A DNA stretch of 64,000 bases from Lepidodermella squamata. Its lineage: Eukaryota; Gastrotricha. The notes below the pieces were generated by a model. It was not told where the DNA came from. It saw only the letters and a list, made by a program, of their open reading frames with translations, and did no database searches. This document shows positions 32,601 to 43,137 of this stretch, in pieces (position 1 is the first letter of the stretch; the number at the start of each line of letters is the position of its first letter). The stretch covers positions 310,001-374,000 of the forward strand of contig JBLDXI010000004.1 in assembly GCA_047495785.1 (NCBI GenBank), read 5' to 3'. A program made the position numbers and the translations under genes.

Positions 32601-33695
32601 TCTGCAAAAAGAGCAAGCGAAAAGCAGCAAAACGAGAGGCCATTTTTCTGATCTTGAATCATGGGAGATCTTAGCAGAACGTTGCAGATTAACAACATTG
32701 TGGAACCACTGGCGAGTTGAACTTAGGCGCGCACGCTGATTGGTCAATTTATCGTTTATACGGCATTGGTCGCTCTCACCCGGCAAAACTCCGGAGTGGA
32801 ACAATTTAGTCGTGCGATCCACTGATAAATTATTTTATATTTATGCAAAAATGATCTTGCCACACCCTCTGCACGTTTCCATTGACCACGAGCGTAAACT
32901 CCATGTTAATCGTGTTAAATTGCTGCGGCAAAAAACACTTGTTGTCAAAAATCTTATGGATCGCACGACAGAACGTTTCATCCAGGAGTCAGAGCGACGA
33001 TCGATTGACCAATCAGCGCGCGCTTTGGATTGGACTTTCAAGTGGTCACACAATGTATGATTCATTTTATACGAGACTAACGGGGGGGGGGGGGGGGGGG
33101 GGGAAGAGGGGCGTGATGTGAGCGAGCACTTTATTATCACCTGGCTTTATTACTATCATTTTAACCAAAGCCGGCTGGGTATTTCCGCTGCGTCGACAAC
33201 AGCGATGGCGCTGTTAATTGCGTCGCCGAGTCGGCAGGCTGCAATGCGGCAACTCAGCTTCGAATTCCGGCTAATGTGGTCTATCCGGACGAGAACACTT
33301 GCAAGAGTGCGACCAAGAAGTACACGGGGGTGTTTAATTATCAACTCAGAGCTTATTACCTGCCCAAATGCGCCGAGATAAATGCTACATTCGCCACGAT
33401 TAGGTCTGACGCTGAGCTAGCCGCCGCTAGGCTCGTGCTCCTGCAGGCTAGCCATGCACAAGGTTCCACGGTTTATTCCACATTGGTCGCTCTCACCCGG
33501 CAAAACGGCATACTCAAATGGGATGACGGATCGAGCTTCACTTTCGACGCAACGCAATGGGTTATGGTTCCATCTGATGATGGGTGTGCTCGTTTAGTTT
33601 ACTATACTAAAGATTCACGACCGAACGATTTTTACTATTCGGTAGATGATTGTGATAATACCTATTCATACGCTATCTTATGCGAGTATTTTTAG
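29611..33695 (+). CDS. Secreted four-cysteine-module / CTLD protein, 10 exons, 447 aa
   Basis: Exons: 29611-29775, 29832-29873, 29929-30015, 30780-30863, 30925-31008, 31079-31130, 31372-31532, 31587-31658, 31711-31782, 33171-33695. Phase 0 except phase 1 after exon 6. Signal peptide MVWVHCALLLTLLLASSDPA. Six modules, e.g. NWVRCFSQFSNRFTNC, PHIRCFDSATSKFSDC, YFRCVDNSDGAVNC. The CTLD has YLPKCAEINATFATIRSDAE, LVALTRQNGILKWDDGS and a closing AILCEYF. No EPN or QPD triplet. Intron 3 (764 bp) contains a foldback element with a clean 8-bp duplication. Intron 9 (1.39 kb) holds inverted repeats, a G22 run and a 26-bp copy of part of exon 10. AATAAA at 33815-33820. Confidence 0.9.
30049..30718. mobile_element. 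Foldback/MITE element, 670 bp, 8-bp target duplication
   Basis: Near-perfect TIRs of about 84 bp start CATAGACAACTCTATACAGA and contain GATCGGAAACTAGCGATC. Flanks CTCAAAAT at 30041-30048 and 30719-30726. It lies in intron 3 of the 29.6-kb gene. Related ends occur at 62968-63696 and 46824. Confidence 0.85.
32700..33050. repeat. Inverted-repeat element in intron 9
   Basis: Outer blocks GCGC(A/G)CGCTGATTGGTCAAT and inner blocks TCGTGCGATCCA appear inverted at 32720-32825 and 32955-33035. Probably a small MITE; ends not certain. Confidence 0.5.
33082..33103 (+). repeat. G22 homopolymer
   Basis: An uninterrupted run of 22 G, then AAGAGGGG, 67 bp before exon 10 of the 29.6-kb gene. Run length is prone to sequencing error. 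Confidence 0.9.
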
Positions 33696-35720
33696 TGAAG
33701 CTATCGAGCCTTTTTCTGAAAATTTCTCGCGACGAAGTAAAGTGAATAATTGCATGTGATTAAAAAAGAGAGATAATTGATCTAAATAATAGATAATTCC
33801 GCCGTGCATTTAGAAATAAAGTGTGCGTGAAGTAATAGTGAAACATGTATGCTCTTCTACGGGGCACTTTGATGACTCTGATTACGCTCAGTAATTGTGA
33901 TGATTATGGTATCGCTGTGGTACACTTTTCTTTTGAACTATTCCTTGTGAGATTGTCGTAAGAAGCCGAAGTAAAATGATAATATTTGGGGAGATTTGGG
34001 GAGTATTCTTCCGACACTTCAAAAATTAATTAATTCTAAATGCTTCACCGAGCATTTAGAATTAAGCTGGGTTCACTAATGTGCGACAGCGGCGACGTTT
34101 TATTTATCGCGTGGAAATTTCACAAATCCGCGGAGCAACAGTCCCGTGATAGTCACAGTCGCGCGCGCACACGACAATCGCAGTGCAAGACACATTTCCG
34201 CACACAGGTTTTGATCACACGTTCGAGGATGTTTATAAGGAGCATAATCATCTCTACTTTTCATATCTTCATTTTGCTGATGACTAGTGATGCGCGCCGA
34301 TTATTTTTTCTTTAATCGATTAAAATTCGATTTCCACGATAATCGAATCGTGTTAATCGCGATTAAATCGTCAATCGAATCGCCCGACAAATCAAATCGA
34401 TTAATCGTGGACGCTGTATTAAATTCAAGTAAAATCATAATCAGATAGGCTTGTTTTTAACAAATATTTGAACGCGCTTCTAGCATTACTATCAACTCGT
34501 ATCCTCAATCTGACAATTCCACGAGATTCTACGCAAAAAACTGAGTAATTCTATGTGTTACTCGACCTAAATTCTGATTCCTCGTGAAAAACTACCCTCT
34601 CCGGGATTTCTAAGGGGGGTTTCGACATTTATTTTTATAATCCAATTAATTGATCAATTCAATACCCGGAAACCAAATTTTGATTGCGCGATTTCTTCAC
34701 AACCATTCGTTTTGATGAAAATTTGGGATCTAGGGTAACTTTTTACGCTGAACAAGATAATGCGAACCGTTAATTGATAGAGACCATTGGATGAGCGCAA
34801 ATCGATAATCGATAATCGATAATCAATCAGTTTCCTGTTATGCATGCAATATTCAAATAGCGAATAGATTTTTCTTAACAAAGCATCCTCCTCATCGAAC
34901 AAAGTGCTTAGAAAAAAGAATGCAATAGAAGAAAAAAAGAAATAGGAACGAACGTATGCAGATTCGCCTCTACACTGTCTTGTCAGAACATCTATCATAG
35001 CCGATTAATCGGGCGATTAATCGATGCCAGGAAAGACGATTTTGGGACGAGCGCCATGATTAAAATTCGATTCGACTTAAATTCGACTTTAGCTGACGGT
35101 ATTTTTTGACTGAGAATAGTTTAAAATTGCTTTAAACTTGCATGTTTACGATAAATTGTGCCAATAAATAATGGTAAACATCGCTTATAATTAGGTAGCT
35201 TTTCATGGCTACGCCGAAATCAGGACAAGCAATATCGTAATGAGAAATTAAATTAGCTATAACTCGGAAAAAGGCACGAATTTGAAATATTATTTCAAAA
35301 TGTGGTTGGGTAAAGCGATGATCGTGTTTCGCTGGCATTGCGCGCGCCAGTCTTTCCGTGCGATGTAGCATAGAGAGTAACATCTCTGAGTCTCCTTAGG
35401 AACTTACAGTGTTTCGGCGGCGAGGCTGTGAGCATAATTCCCAAAAAATAATCGAAACCAATAAATTCCGAGGTTTCAAAAAACTACCCTTTTATTTTAT
35501 GCTTTATAAAAAAAAAGAGATTGAAAAGATATCCTAGAAAAAACCCAAGCTTGTTTTCAATTGAAAAATAGGTCGAATAGTTTTTCTGTGTCCTCGGACA
35601 CAACAACTGGCCAGATGTGTTTACGATTCATGTGTTTGTTTCCACGTAAAAATAGTCACATAATTTTTGCCATTCATTGATTTTATTTCATCAACGATTT
35701 CGTTAAATTATTTCTTTAGA
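33696..35720. other. Intergenic stretch
   Basis: 34.29-34.42 kb and 34.99-35.10 kb are rich in (T)TAATCG(A)/ATTCGA units in both orientations and may be ends of a diverged element. 34.80-34.83 kb has short ATCGATAATCGATAA repeats. No gene supported. Confidence 0.4.
33815..33820 (+). promoter_or_regulatory. Polyadenylation signal AATAAA
   Basis: Hexamer 120 bp after the stop of the 29.6-33.7 kb gene. Confidence 0.5.
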
Positions 35721-37943
35721 ATGGCCGCGAGCAATTGTTTGATTATCGCGATTTTCTTTGCTGCCAGTATCAGTCTTACATCGGGCCAGTATGTTCGATG
35801 CTTCTCGCTGGTCAACAACATATTTACGTCGTGTGTACCGGCCAAAAAGGGCTGCGATCCTCTTCGCGAATATCAGGTAAATCCGATATGAAACGCTTTG
35901 TCGTTGAATTTCTTGCTTCAATTTTAGTTGGGGCGAATTTTCCTACGAGCTGGCGTTTGCGGTCGCGGCGTGAGTTTTGAGGCCTAGTTCTTATCGAAGA
36001 GTGTTATCGAAAAGCGAAATTTTTTATAAATGTTGTGAAGGCCTTTTATTTCAGTTTTTTCTCATTTTTTTTTTTATTTTTAGAATGGCCGTATGTGCTA
36101 CAAATACGACTTGCTTACTCCGATTTGTGTACCTGGTACGGTTGGTTGCGGCAAACCCGGCCAAATGAGCGTGAGTGACCTTAACGTATCCTTTTGTGAT
36201 AAACTCGGGGTTTGAGCGAAGTTGAGCGTTTTACTCTTTCCCATAGAAAGTTCTCTTGAAAAAATTATTCATTTTTTAAGACTTGAATTGGAATTTTGAA
36301 ACCATGGTCGAACGTCGAACCAATTTTATTTTTCAGCTGTTTTGGTTCAACAGCTCTTCTCCTCAATTGAATTTGAGATACAACCTCAACAACTGCGAGA
36401 TGAAAAAAGCTGATTTTCCGGTAAGCGATAAATCATTGCGAAAGCATGAATCTCTATTCAAATATTCATATTCAGAATCTCCAATTCAGGCGTTGCTCGT
36501 CAAACGGCGACTTGAAAACATGCGTCCCGGACCCGTACACGTGCCCGAACAACTGGGTAAGAATTAAGCTCAGCTAATCTTCATTCATTCAATTCACTGA
36601 TTTGTTTTATTTCTGGTAAAAATCAATCGAAATTTCCCCAATTTAAAATTTAATGCTGACTTTGCTTTTCCAAAGAAAATAGAGCCGACACTGTATCTGA
36701 ATCTTTCCGCTTGTACCAATGGATCGCGTAAGTTCAAGAAAAACTCACCGTTAAAATGGTTTTTTTTATATATTTCTTTGTTTACAAAGTGAGCGTTCCT
36801 GATAGTGAGAAACCTCAAGTTCGCTGTTTTGAAAAACAGACTCGAAAATTCACCGACTGCCGCATGCGAAGTCCTGGCTGTATTCCTAACACAGAAGTAC
36901 AGCTATATCCGACTGTATTTTACAGCAATCGCGAAAACTGCCTTAAAGGAGTGAGCTTTATAAAATTGCTGATAATCTAACAAATTTTGGTTATTTTAGA
37001 AAGCTGTTCAATGCAAGGATTCATCGGATGCCAAAGGCTGCTATGCTCAGTGCCCGAAAGATCGAACGGAGGTAACTGCTTAATTAGCGTCAACATTCTC
37101 TTATAGGTTCGACTTTTCAGGTCAAGGCTTATTTGGATGATCAGCTTTTCAAAGTCAACCACGATGCATGTATCAAGGAAATAACACCTGCGAACACGGT
37201 GAGTCATCTGTTCGCTTTCATCTTAGCTTTCTTCCTTCATTTGTCGAAGTTCGGATTTTATCTGGCGCATTGGGTTTGGTTTGATTTGATTGAGGGTTCA
37301 AATCATGGATTTGATTGAGGGTTCAAATCATGGATTTGATTGAGGGTTCAAATCATGGATTTGATTGAGGGTTCAAATCATGGATTTGATTCATTAAATC
37401 AACATTAAATCAAAGGGCTGTTACATTTATTTCTGTAATTTGTAGACAGGTCTTTGGCGTTGCGTCGACAAGAGCAGTGGTGCGATAGCGTGCTGGAGCA
37501 GTACAGTGGGTTGCCATCCCACAGCCGATCTGCACATCCCTGACAACATTCTCTATCCTGACCGGGACACTTGCAGAGCCGCCAAGAAGAAGTTCATCCT
37601 GCTACCCGGGACTTTCGATCACTCTGCCGGCTCTGCAGCGTGCGAACAGGCCAATTACAGGTTCGGCACCGTGCGATTGGATGCTGAGCTGTATTTACTC
37701 AGAAGCGAGCTGAGGAAGATATCGGTCTCGCTAGCTTGGATTGGCCTGACGTATACTTCCAACTCGTTCAAATGGTTCGATGGCAGTTCTTTCAGGATTA
37801 ATGCAACGCAATGGACCAATCTGGCTGCAGCGAGAACTATGAGCTGCTTCGGCATGGTTCGCGATGCCGCAGTGAATGATTACTTGTATCAAGGAGAGGA
37901 TTGTGGCAGTAGCGCGAGCCATGCGGTTTGCGAGACATTTTGA
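35721..37943 (+). CDS. Secreted four-cysteine-module / CTLD protein, 10 exons, 436 aa
   Basis: Exons: 35721-35876, 35928-35969, 36084-36170, 36337-36420, 36476-36556, 36676-36727, 36790-36950, 37000-37071, 37121-37198, 37446-37943. Phase 0 except phase 1 after exon 6. Signal peptide MAASNCLIIAIFFAASISLT. Six modules, e.g. YVRCFSLVNNIFTSC…GC, QFRRCSSNGDLKTC, QVRCFEKQTRKFTDC, WRCVDKSSGAIAC. The CTLD contains SAACEQANYRFGTVRLDAEL, LAWIGLTYTSNSFKWFDGSS and HAVCETF. Compact introns; intron 9 has a 25-bp minisatellite. Closest in layout to the 29.6-kb gene. A role in recognition or extracellular matrix is inferred from the domain only. Confidence 0.9.
37284..37390 (+). repeat. 25-bp minisatellite in intron 9
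   Basis: Units GGATTTGATTGAGGGTTCAA + ATCAT repeat about four times with no visible divergence. Confidence 0.85.
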
Positions 37944-39518
37944 AAGCCTGTGATGAAAAAGATATTATTTATGATGTGAATGCCCGCGGAGGATGATGAG
38001 TAAAATCAGCATTCAATTTGATATCGATGCATTTTTCAACAGATTGGGAATTTCCAACGGATTTTCAACGGGATACAAACTTTTGAGAGCCCAATCCTTG
38101 GAGATGAGGTCCTTTCTCCATAATTTCTGAAATTCGAAAATTCTTATCGATTAGGCTTGAAGTGGAGATTGGAGATGCACGTCTAGTTTTATCGCAGCAT
38201 TTAAATATCAAGTAACTTTCCTCGCTGTAAAGCTAACCTTCGCGTGCAGGAAGACAATGGAACCCGTACGAGATAAGCCTTCTTGAATGGGTCATTCACT
38301 GGGTGATAAAACTTCGAACTTCGGTGGATATTTTAGCACATCACAGCTAGCAAGAAGTTTAGGTGTGGTGTAATAACAGAACGAAGATGCCGTTCAGGGA
38401 TTTCACTAAAAAATTCACGACTCAACACGTATTTCCAGTGATCCGACTAGGTCCAGCTCTGAGGGGGTAAATCAAGCATTTTGAGCCAAAATTTCCAAAT
38501 CAACACTCACGTTTTTCAGAAATTTTCGAACGCCAAGGGGGTTTTGTTTACCCCCCTTACCCCCGTACTCGGAGCACAGGGTATTTCCCAGAATAGCACC
38601 AAAAACACTTGCAGCTTGCAGCCTAAACAAGCTGGTAGTATTCCATCCTAAGTGTCATAGAGCGAGTAGGACCGCGAAACTGGTAGGATTACAAATTACA
38701 AAACTCGACATAAGGGTCCCCCCTTTGGGCTTTGAATGAGCTCACCGATTGCAAACGCGGCGAACGCTTTCGAAAATTCATCGGAAAAGAAATTAAGGTA
38801 AGCATGCATTTTAACTATTTAATCGATTGGCTTCACCATCATTTTCACCAAAGTTATTATTTTTTTCAGAAGAATTATGTCGACCTCAGACCTCAGACCT
38901 CAGACCTAAATTTTTAATGAACACTTATATTTCGGTATCTATATTTCAATTACATCTACATCTACCATCTACCCTACGGTGCAGTCGCTGGCAGAGTGGA
39001 GCAATCCCAGGTAATGTGCTGCGAATTTTAGTCCAAATTCTATTCGATTCTCTAGAATTTTCGCAGAAACTCTGCTTCCTACGGCAGATTTCTGCTACTG
39101 GAATGAAAGCTTGCTAAGCTGTGCCGTCTAAATTATTCCCAAAACTGAATAGTTTCCTTCATAATAGATTGCGTTGCGAAAACTCTATCACAGTGTGTTG
39201 AAAATTGGGGTTCCAAGTACTTATAGATTAGTCATGTCAAAAATATGTATAGTTACACCTGAAGCTATATTTCAGATACGGAACAGATATATAGTTAATA
39301 TTCGAATAAATATATTTTTTAAATATTAACAATATAGTTTGTGCTTAGAAAATTCAAAATAAATGAACACAATGCATTATTTATTAATAACTTGTTTTGG
39401 CCTTTGCCAAGAGAATAAGTGGAGTATAATCACATTAAATATTGATTTCACGATGCGAAAGAAAAACATAGTCAGTCGTCAGTCATGGATTTGAATAAAT
39501 GTATCAACGCTGCCAAGA
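37944..39518. other. Intergenic stretch between convergent genes
   Basis: 38.53-38.73 kb has CCCCCTTACCCCCGTACTCGG and GGGTCCCCCCTTTGGG, likely a decayed copy of the dispersed GGATCC repeat family. 39.2-39.4 kb is A/T-rich. 39.45-39.50 kb is nearly identical to 53.91-53.97 kb, showing that the duplication of the two-CTLD genes includes their 3' flank. Confidence 0.5.
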
Positions 39519-39870
39519 TTAGATAGAATATTGCTCGCAGGCGACATAACGTACTGATTCCGTGCATGCCACCAGTACTAACTTGTAATCGCCTGCCTCC
39601 TCGTCGAATTTTACGTTGACGCAAAGCTCAGTTGGCGATGGAGCAAATGCGGGCACAAAACCGTCGCTGGTATCAGGGTGCTCCGTGCCGTCTTCCCAGA
39701 CGAGCCTGTTATCCGCTGTTTTGATCAAGCCAAGCCATGCGTTGAACTTTGGCGGCTCAAACTGACCCTCCTTATTAATGATGTTGAACCTGAGTTCGCC
39801 GAAATCGGGAAATGTTTTCGGCATAGCTAGCTGACCTTTGTTGCTACGACACAGTTCGATAGCCGCACTT
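39519..39870 (-). pseudogene. Detached 3' half of the second CTLD exon of the 52.1-kb gene
   Basis: The minus-strand frame resumes at AGTGCGGCTATCGAACTGTG (SAAIELCRSN) and continues through AWLGLIKTADNRLVWEDGTE to VACEQYSI-stop. It aligns residue for residue with the last exon of the 60.0-kb gene (54.00-54.35 kb). The 5' half of the same exon is at 43138-43302, on the far side of a 3,265-bp insertion. It has no start or acceptor of its own, so it is probably untranslated. Confidence 0.85.
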
Positions 39871-39872
39871 CG

Positions 39873-42800
39873 TTCGTGTTGCGACGTAAGGGACCGCCTG
39901 TACTAGCGCATATTTCTATATATTATTATACCGCTACATTGCGGTTGTTTACAACTGCGGAGCGGTTGGATCCCAAATTACTATCTTTGGTTCAAGGGCT
40001 ATAAAATTGCCATTAGCTGCGATTGCTATCGTGCGTTCTTGGACTCTTGGAGAGAAAAGAGAAATTCAACTTTTTCGCCTATCATTCCTATAATTCTTCA
40101 AATTTTTCTCGCTTTCTTCTGGAATTCTTCGATTGCAGATTTAACAGGTAGCAAAAACGAGCTGCCGTGACCAATGAAAAACTATTATTATACGTGACTC
40201 GGTGCCGTAAATCTTTATTTTCAATGCAGCGAAATAATTGAAATGAACAAAGGAAATGAAACTAAGAGAACAATTCATCACACTTTGTTTAACAGAAATG
40301 GCGATAACAGGTTGAATATATCGAAAGAGCCAGCACTCTGCAATAGTATAGTAGCGACCTTACGCCGTAATTTTCCATTTCCGATTCCCGATCCATATCC
40401 AATATCCAATCTTTATCCAATCAGCTATAACTCAAGTGCCGAATTGGAGTAAAAGTTGGAGTATAATAATCCTAATCAACAATGCAGAATTTAAAATTTA
40501 ACACAGCAGCTAATAGGATGTACTTTACTACTTTAATAGCTGCGAGAGATATTGCAATAAGATTTTAATGAATTATTATTACGTATTATAGAAACGAGCC
40601 ATTCTAAATTAAAAGTTCCTCTGATTTCTACGAAAAAGTATAGAATGATATTCATGCACATGTAATATTATTGAAAGTAGATCTCGCCCCTGGAAGTTTT
40701 GGCGGATAAATCTTTGAATTAGGAAACAAGAGGTCTTCAAAGTTTTCTGAAAATGTATCACTTAAAACCGAAATGAACTAACAATTTTCGTTGACGGCGA
40801 AACTCCATTGGTTAACTAATTAACTAAGTAACGATAACTATATTGATAAGCCCCAGAAATGGCTTAGCGTCGTTGAATAACTCTGATTTGGGCATGTTTA
40901 CGTCAGGGACAAGTAAAAGGTGATAGCAGAGTTTTTATGTGAACGAAGACGGAAGCAAACTTGTCACCCGTCAACTGTCTGTAACTGACGTGAACAAGCC
41001 CAAATCTGAGTTGTATTCAACGACGCTAACGACTACGGTATGACTACGGCGCAGTGATGGCGGTTCATTCTGCTTTGACTGCTTTGGTTTAGCTTTTTTC
41101 TTCCATTTAAAATGTCTACATCTATTGGATACCAATTAAGTGTTAAATTTCAATACCTAGAGCAGATCAGATTTGTCTCCAAAAAGCTGCGCTTTGATTT
41201 AGGATCTAGCCTTGACAAGCAGAACAAACCGCTCCATTGCTCCAGAAATCTACCCGTAAACCGTTCTCATCGCAAAGTACGCGCCACTTATTTGCCTTCA
41301 ATTACTCTGAAACTCTGAAACAGTGTGGTCCACGGCCGGAAAATGGCGAGTCACCAACCGGAGTCAAAATTGGGCCAAAGAGTCAAAACCATTCAAACGC
41401 CGATAAACCACGTCTAAATATCACTCCAATTCCCGTTCTAGCTCGAAAATTGCTCTCGCTATATTCACCTGTCGCTGCAACTTTTCGGGGGGTTCGACTG
41501 GTTTGTAACAAAATTCGTCATTTTTGCGCCTTTGTAACTTGTAGAAAAATAGCTCCCTGCGAGCAAAGCGAGCTTCAGCTGAGGATATTTCTTCGACTTT
41601 TTGGACTTTTTTGATGAGTGTGGAGTCAAAGCATCTCATTTTGGAGTCAAACTCAGAGCCGGAGTCAAGTTTAGCTAGGTTATTTGTGACTCTTTCCGGA
41701 GTCAAGCTCGGCTTAGTAATAATCGGAGTCACACATGAGTAAAAAAAATCCCAAAAGAGTCAAAATGGTTTGGGAGTCACACTTTGGACCACACAGCCCT
41801 GAAAGTTATTCTGCATTCTCGCCATTAGATTTAAGTGCCGTAAGCATTCCTGATTGACCAAATTATAGTTAAGATTCCAGCTAAAATGATCAAGTGGATG
41901 CGCATTGTAAATTATACTTCTGCGCATGATTGCTTTCTTTGATAACTACTGTTAGTCCGTGGCATTTTGCTCTTTGGCCGTCGGTTCAACACCATCAGAC
42001 TAAATGTGACGTACTATTTCATTAAGAAGTCCGCGCAAAAATCGTGAATCCCAAACTCAAATGGTGGGTCACGTTTTGTCGTATCATGCCAAGCGAGTTG
42101 CATGTCAAGCATTTCTCGAATACAGCGGTTTCGTTGCTAATTGCTAATCATCAATCATCGCTAAATCGCTAACCAGATCACATTACCAAGGCAATCCGCT
42201 ATCTTTCTTAGGATACATGGATACAAGTCATACTAGCAATTCTCGAATGCTACCAACTTCGTAAACTTTGGGTGATTCTACTATTGACCTCATGTGGCTG
42301 CGAGCTGCGAATCTGCTTCAGCGATTCCGCGAGCTTCGCGCAAGGTTATAGTTCAGTTTGTCGCAACAGCTCAACTGCTCATATTTGATAAAATATGAAA
42401 TGCGATTAGAAAAATACGTGATCGCTTTTTCATGCAATAAAATTTAAGCCGAAATGCCTGCGAGCTGCGAGATAATGGAGAAGGATAACCACTAAATAGT
42501 TTATAACTAATCGCGTAATAAGTGCTCTCTTGGCATTTTCATGATAGTAGAAAAATTGGCTCATAGTCCATACTTCCGTAATATGCATTTTTCGTGATGA
42601 TAACTGCATGGGTCGCATAAAATTATGCTCCGGGAATGGGAAACTAAAAAGTAAGCCCATTCGAACGCAGACTCTGGTCATGTTTGAACAATAAGTGGTG
42701 GATAGTCATGGTTCAACGTCACTATACAGAGAGAGTGCGAGAGAGAGACAGAGACTTTACCCTATCAGTTTACCCTATGGATATTGATAGAATTGATAGA

Positions 42801-43137
42801 ATTGAATAACAAAAATTATATTATATATTATAATTATAAAATTGATAGAATTATCCTAGACTACGCTCGAAGGGAACGAAGGTGAAATCAAGAAGAGGAG
42901 GATAAATTTGGTTGATCTTAAGAATTTAGCCATGATAACGGAGAAATTGTCTGAAGCGTTTGTGCGTAGTACGCATTCTGCATTCTGGTAGCGTTGCAAC
43001 CGTTCGGTATCGGATGCGCCGCAATAATGATGCTATTACCCGCAAATAAAAAGTAGCTTATATTACCAGTACCAAGTATTTTATTACAAACAGCATGGAA
43101 GTACTGCCTAACGCGGTCTCTTACGTCGCAACACGAA
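39873..43137. mobile_element. 3,265-bp TIR element inserted in a CTLD exon, 2-bp CG duplication
   Basis: TIRs TTCGTGTTGCGACGTAAGGG / TTCGTGTTGCGACGTAAGAG at the two ends. CG flanks both sides (39871-39872, 43138-43139). The paralogous exon at ~54.34 kb reads straight through (CACTTCGCGTCAT), giving the exact empty site. No transposase frame is evident inside, so it is likely non-autonomous. Internal repeats include a 162-bp foldback at 40866-41027 and a GTGTGGTCCA pair near 41.32 and 41.78 kb. Superfamily unknown. Confidence 0.85.
40866..41027. repeat. 162-bp foldback repeat
   Basis: Arms AGCGTCGTTGAATAACTCTG… and its reverse complement (about 42 bp each) around an ~78-bp centre, inside the 3.27-kb element. 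Confidence 0.75.

Noticed and set aside
34040-34315. 91-codon frame starting MLHRAFRIKL
   Set aside because: No splice context, no paralogue and no recognisable domain; expected by chance.
42918-43137. Tail of the 52.1-kb gene as a true lectin end
   Set aside because: These residues are read from the TIR and interior of the inserted element; the genuine CTLD continues at 39870.
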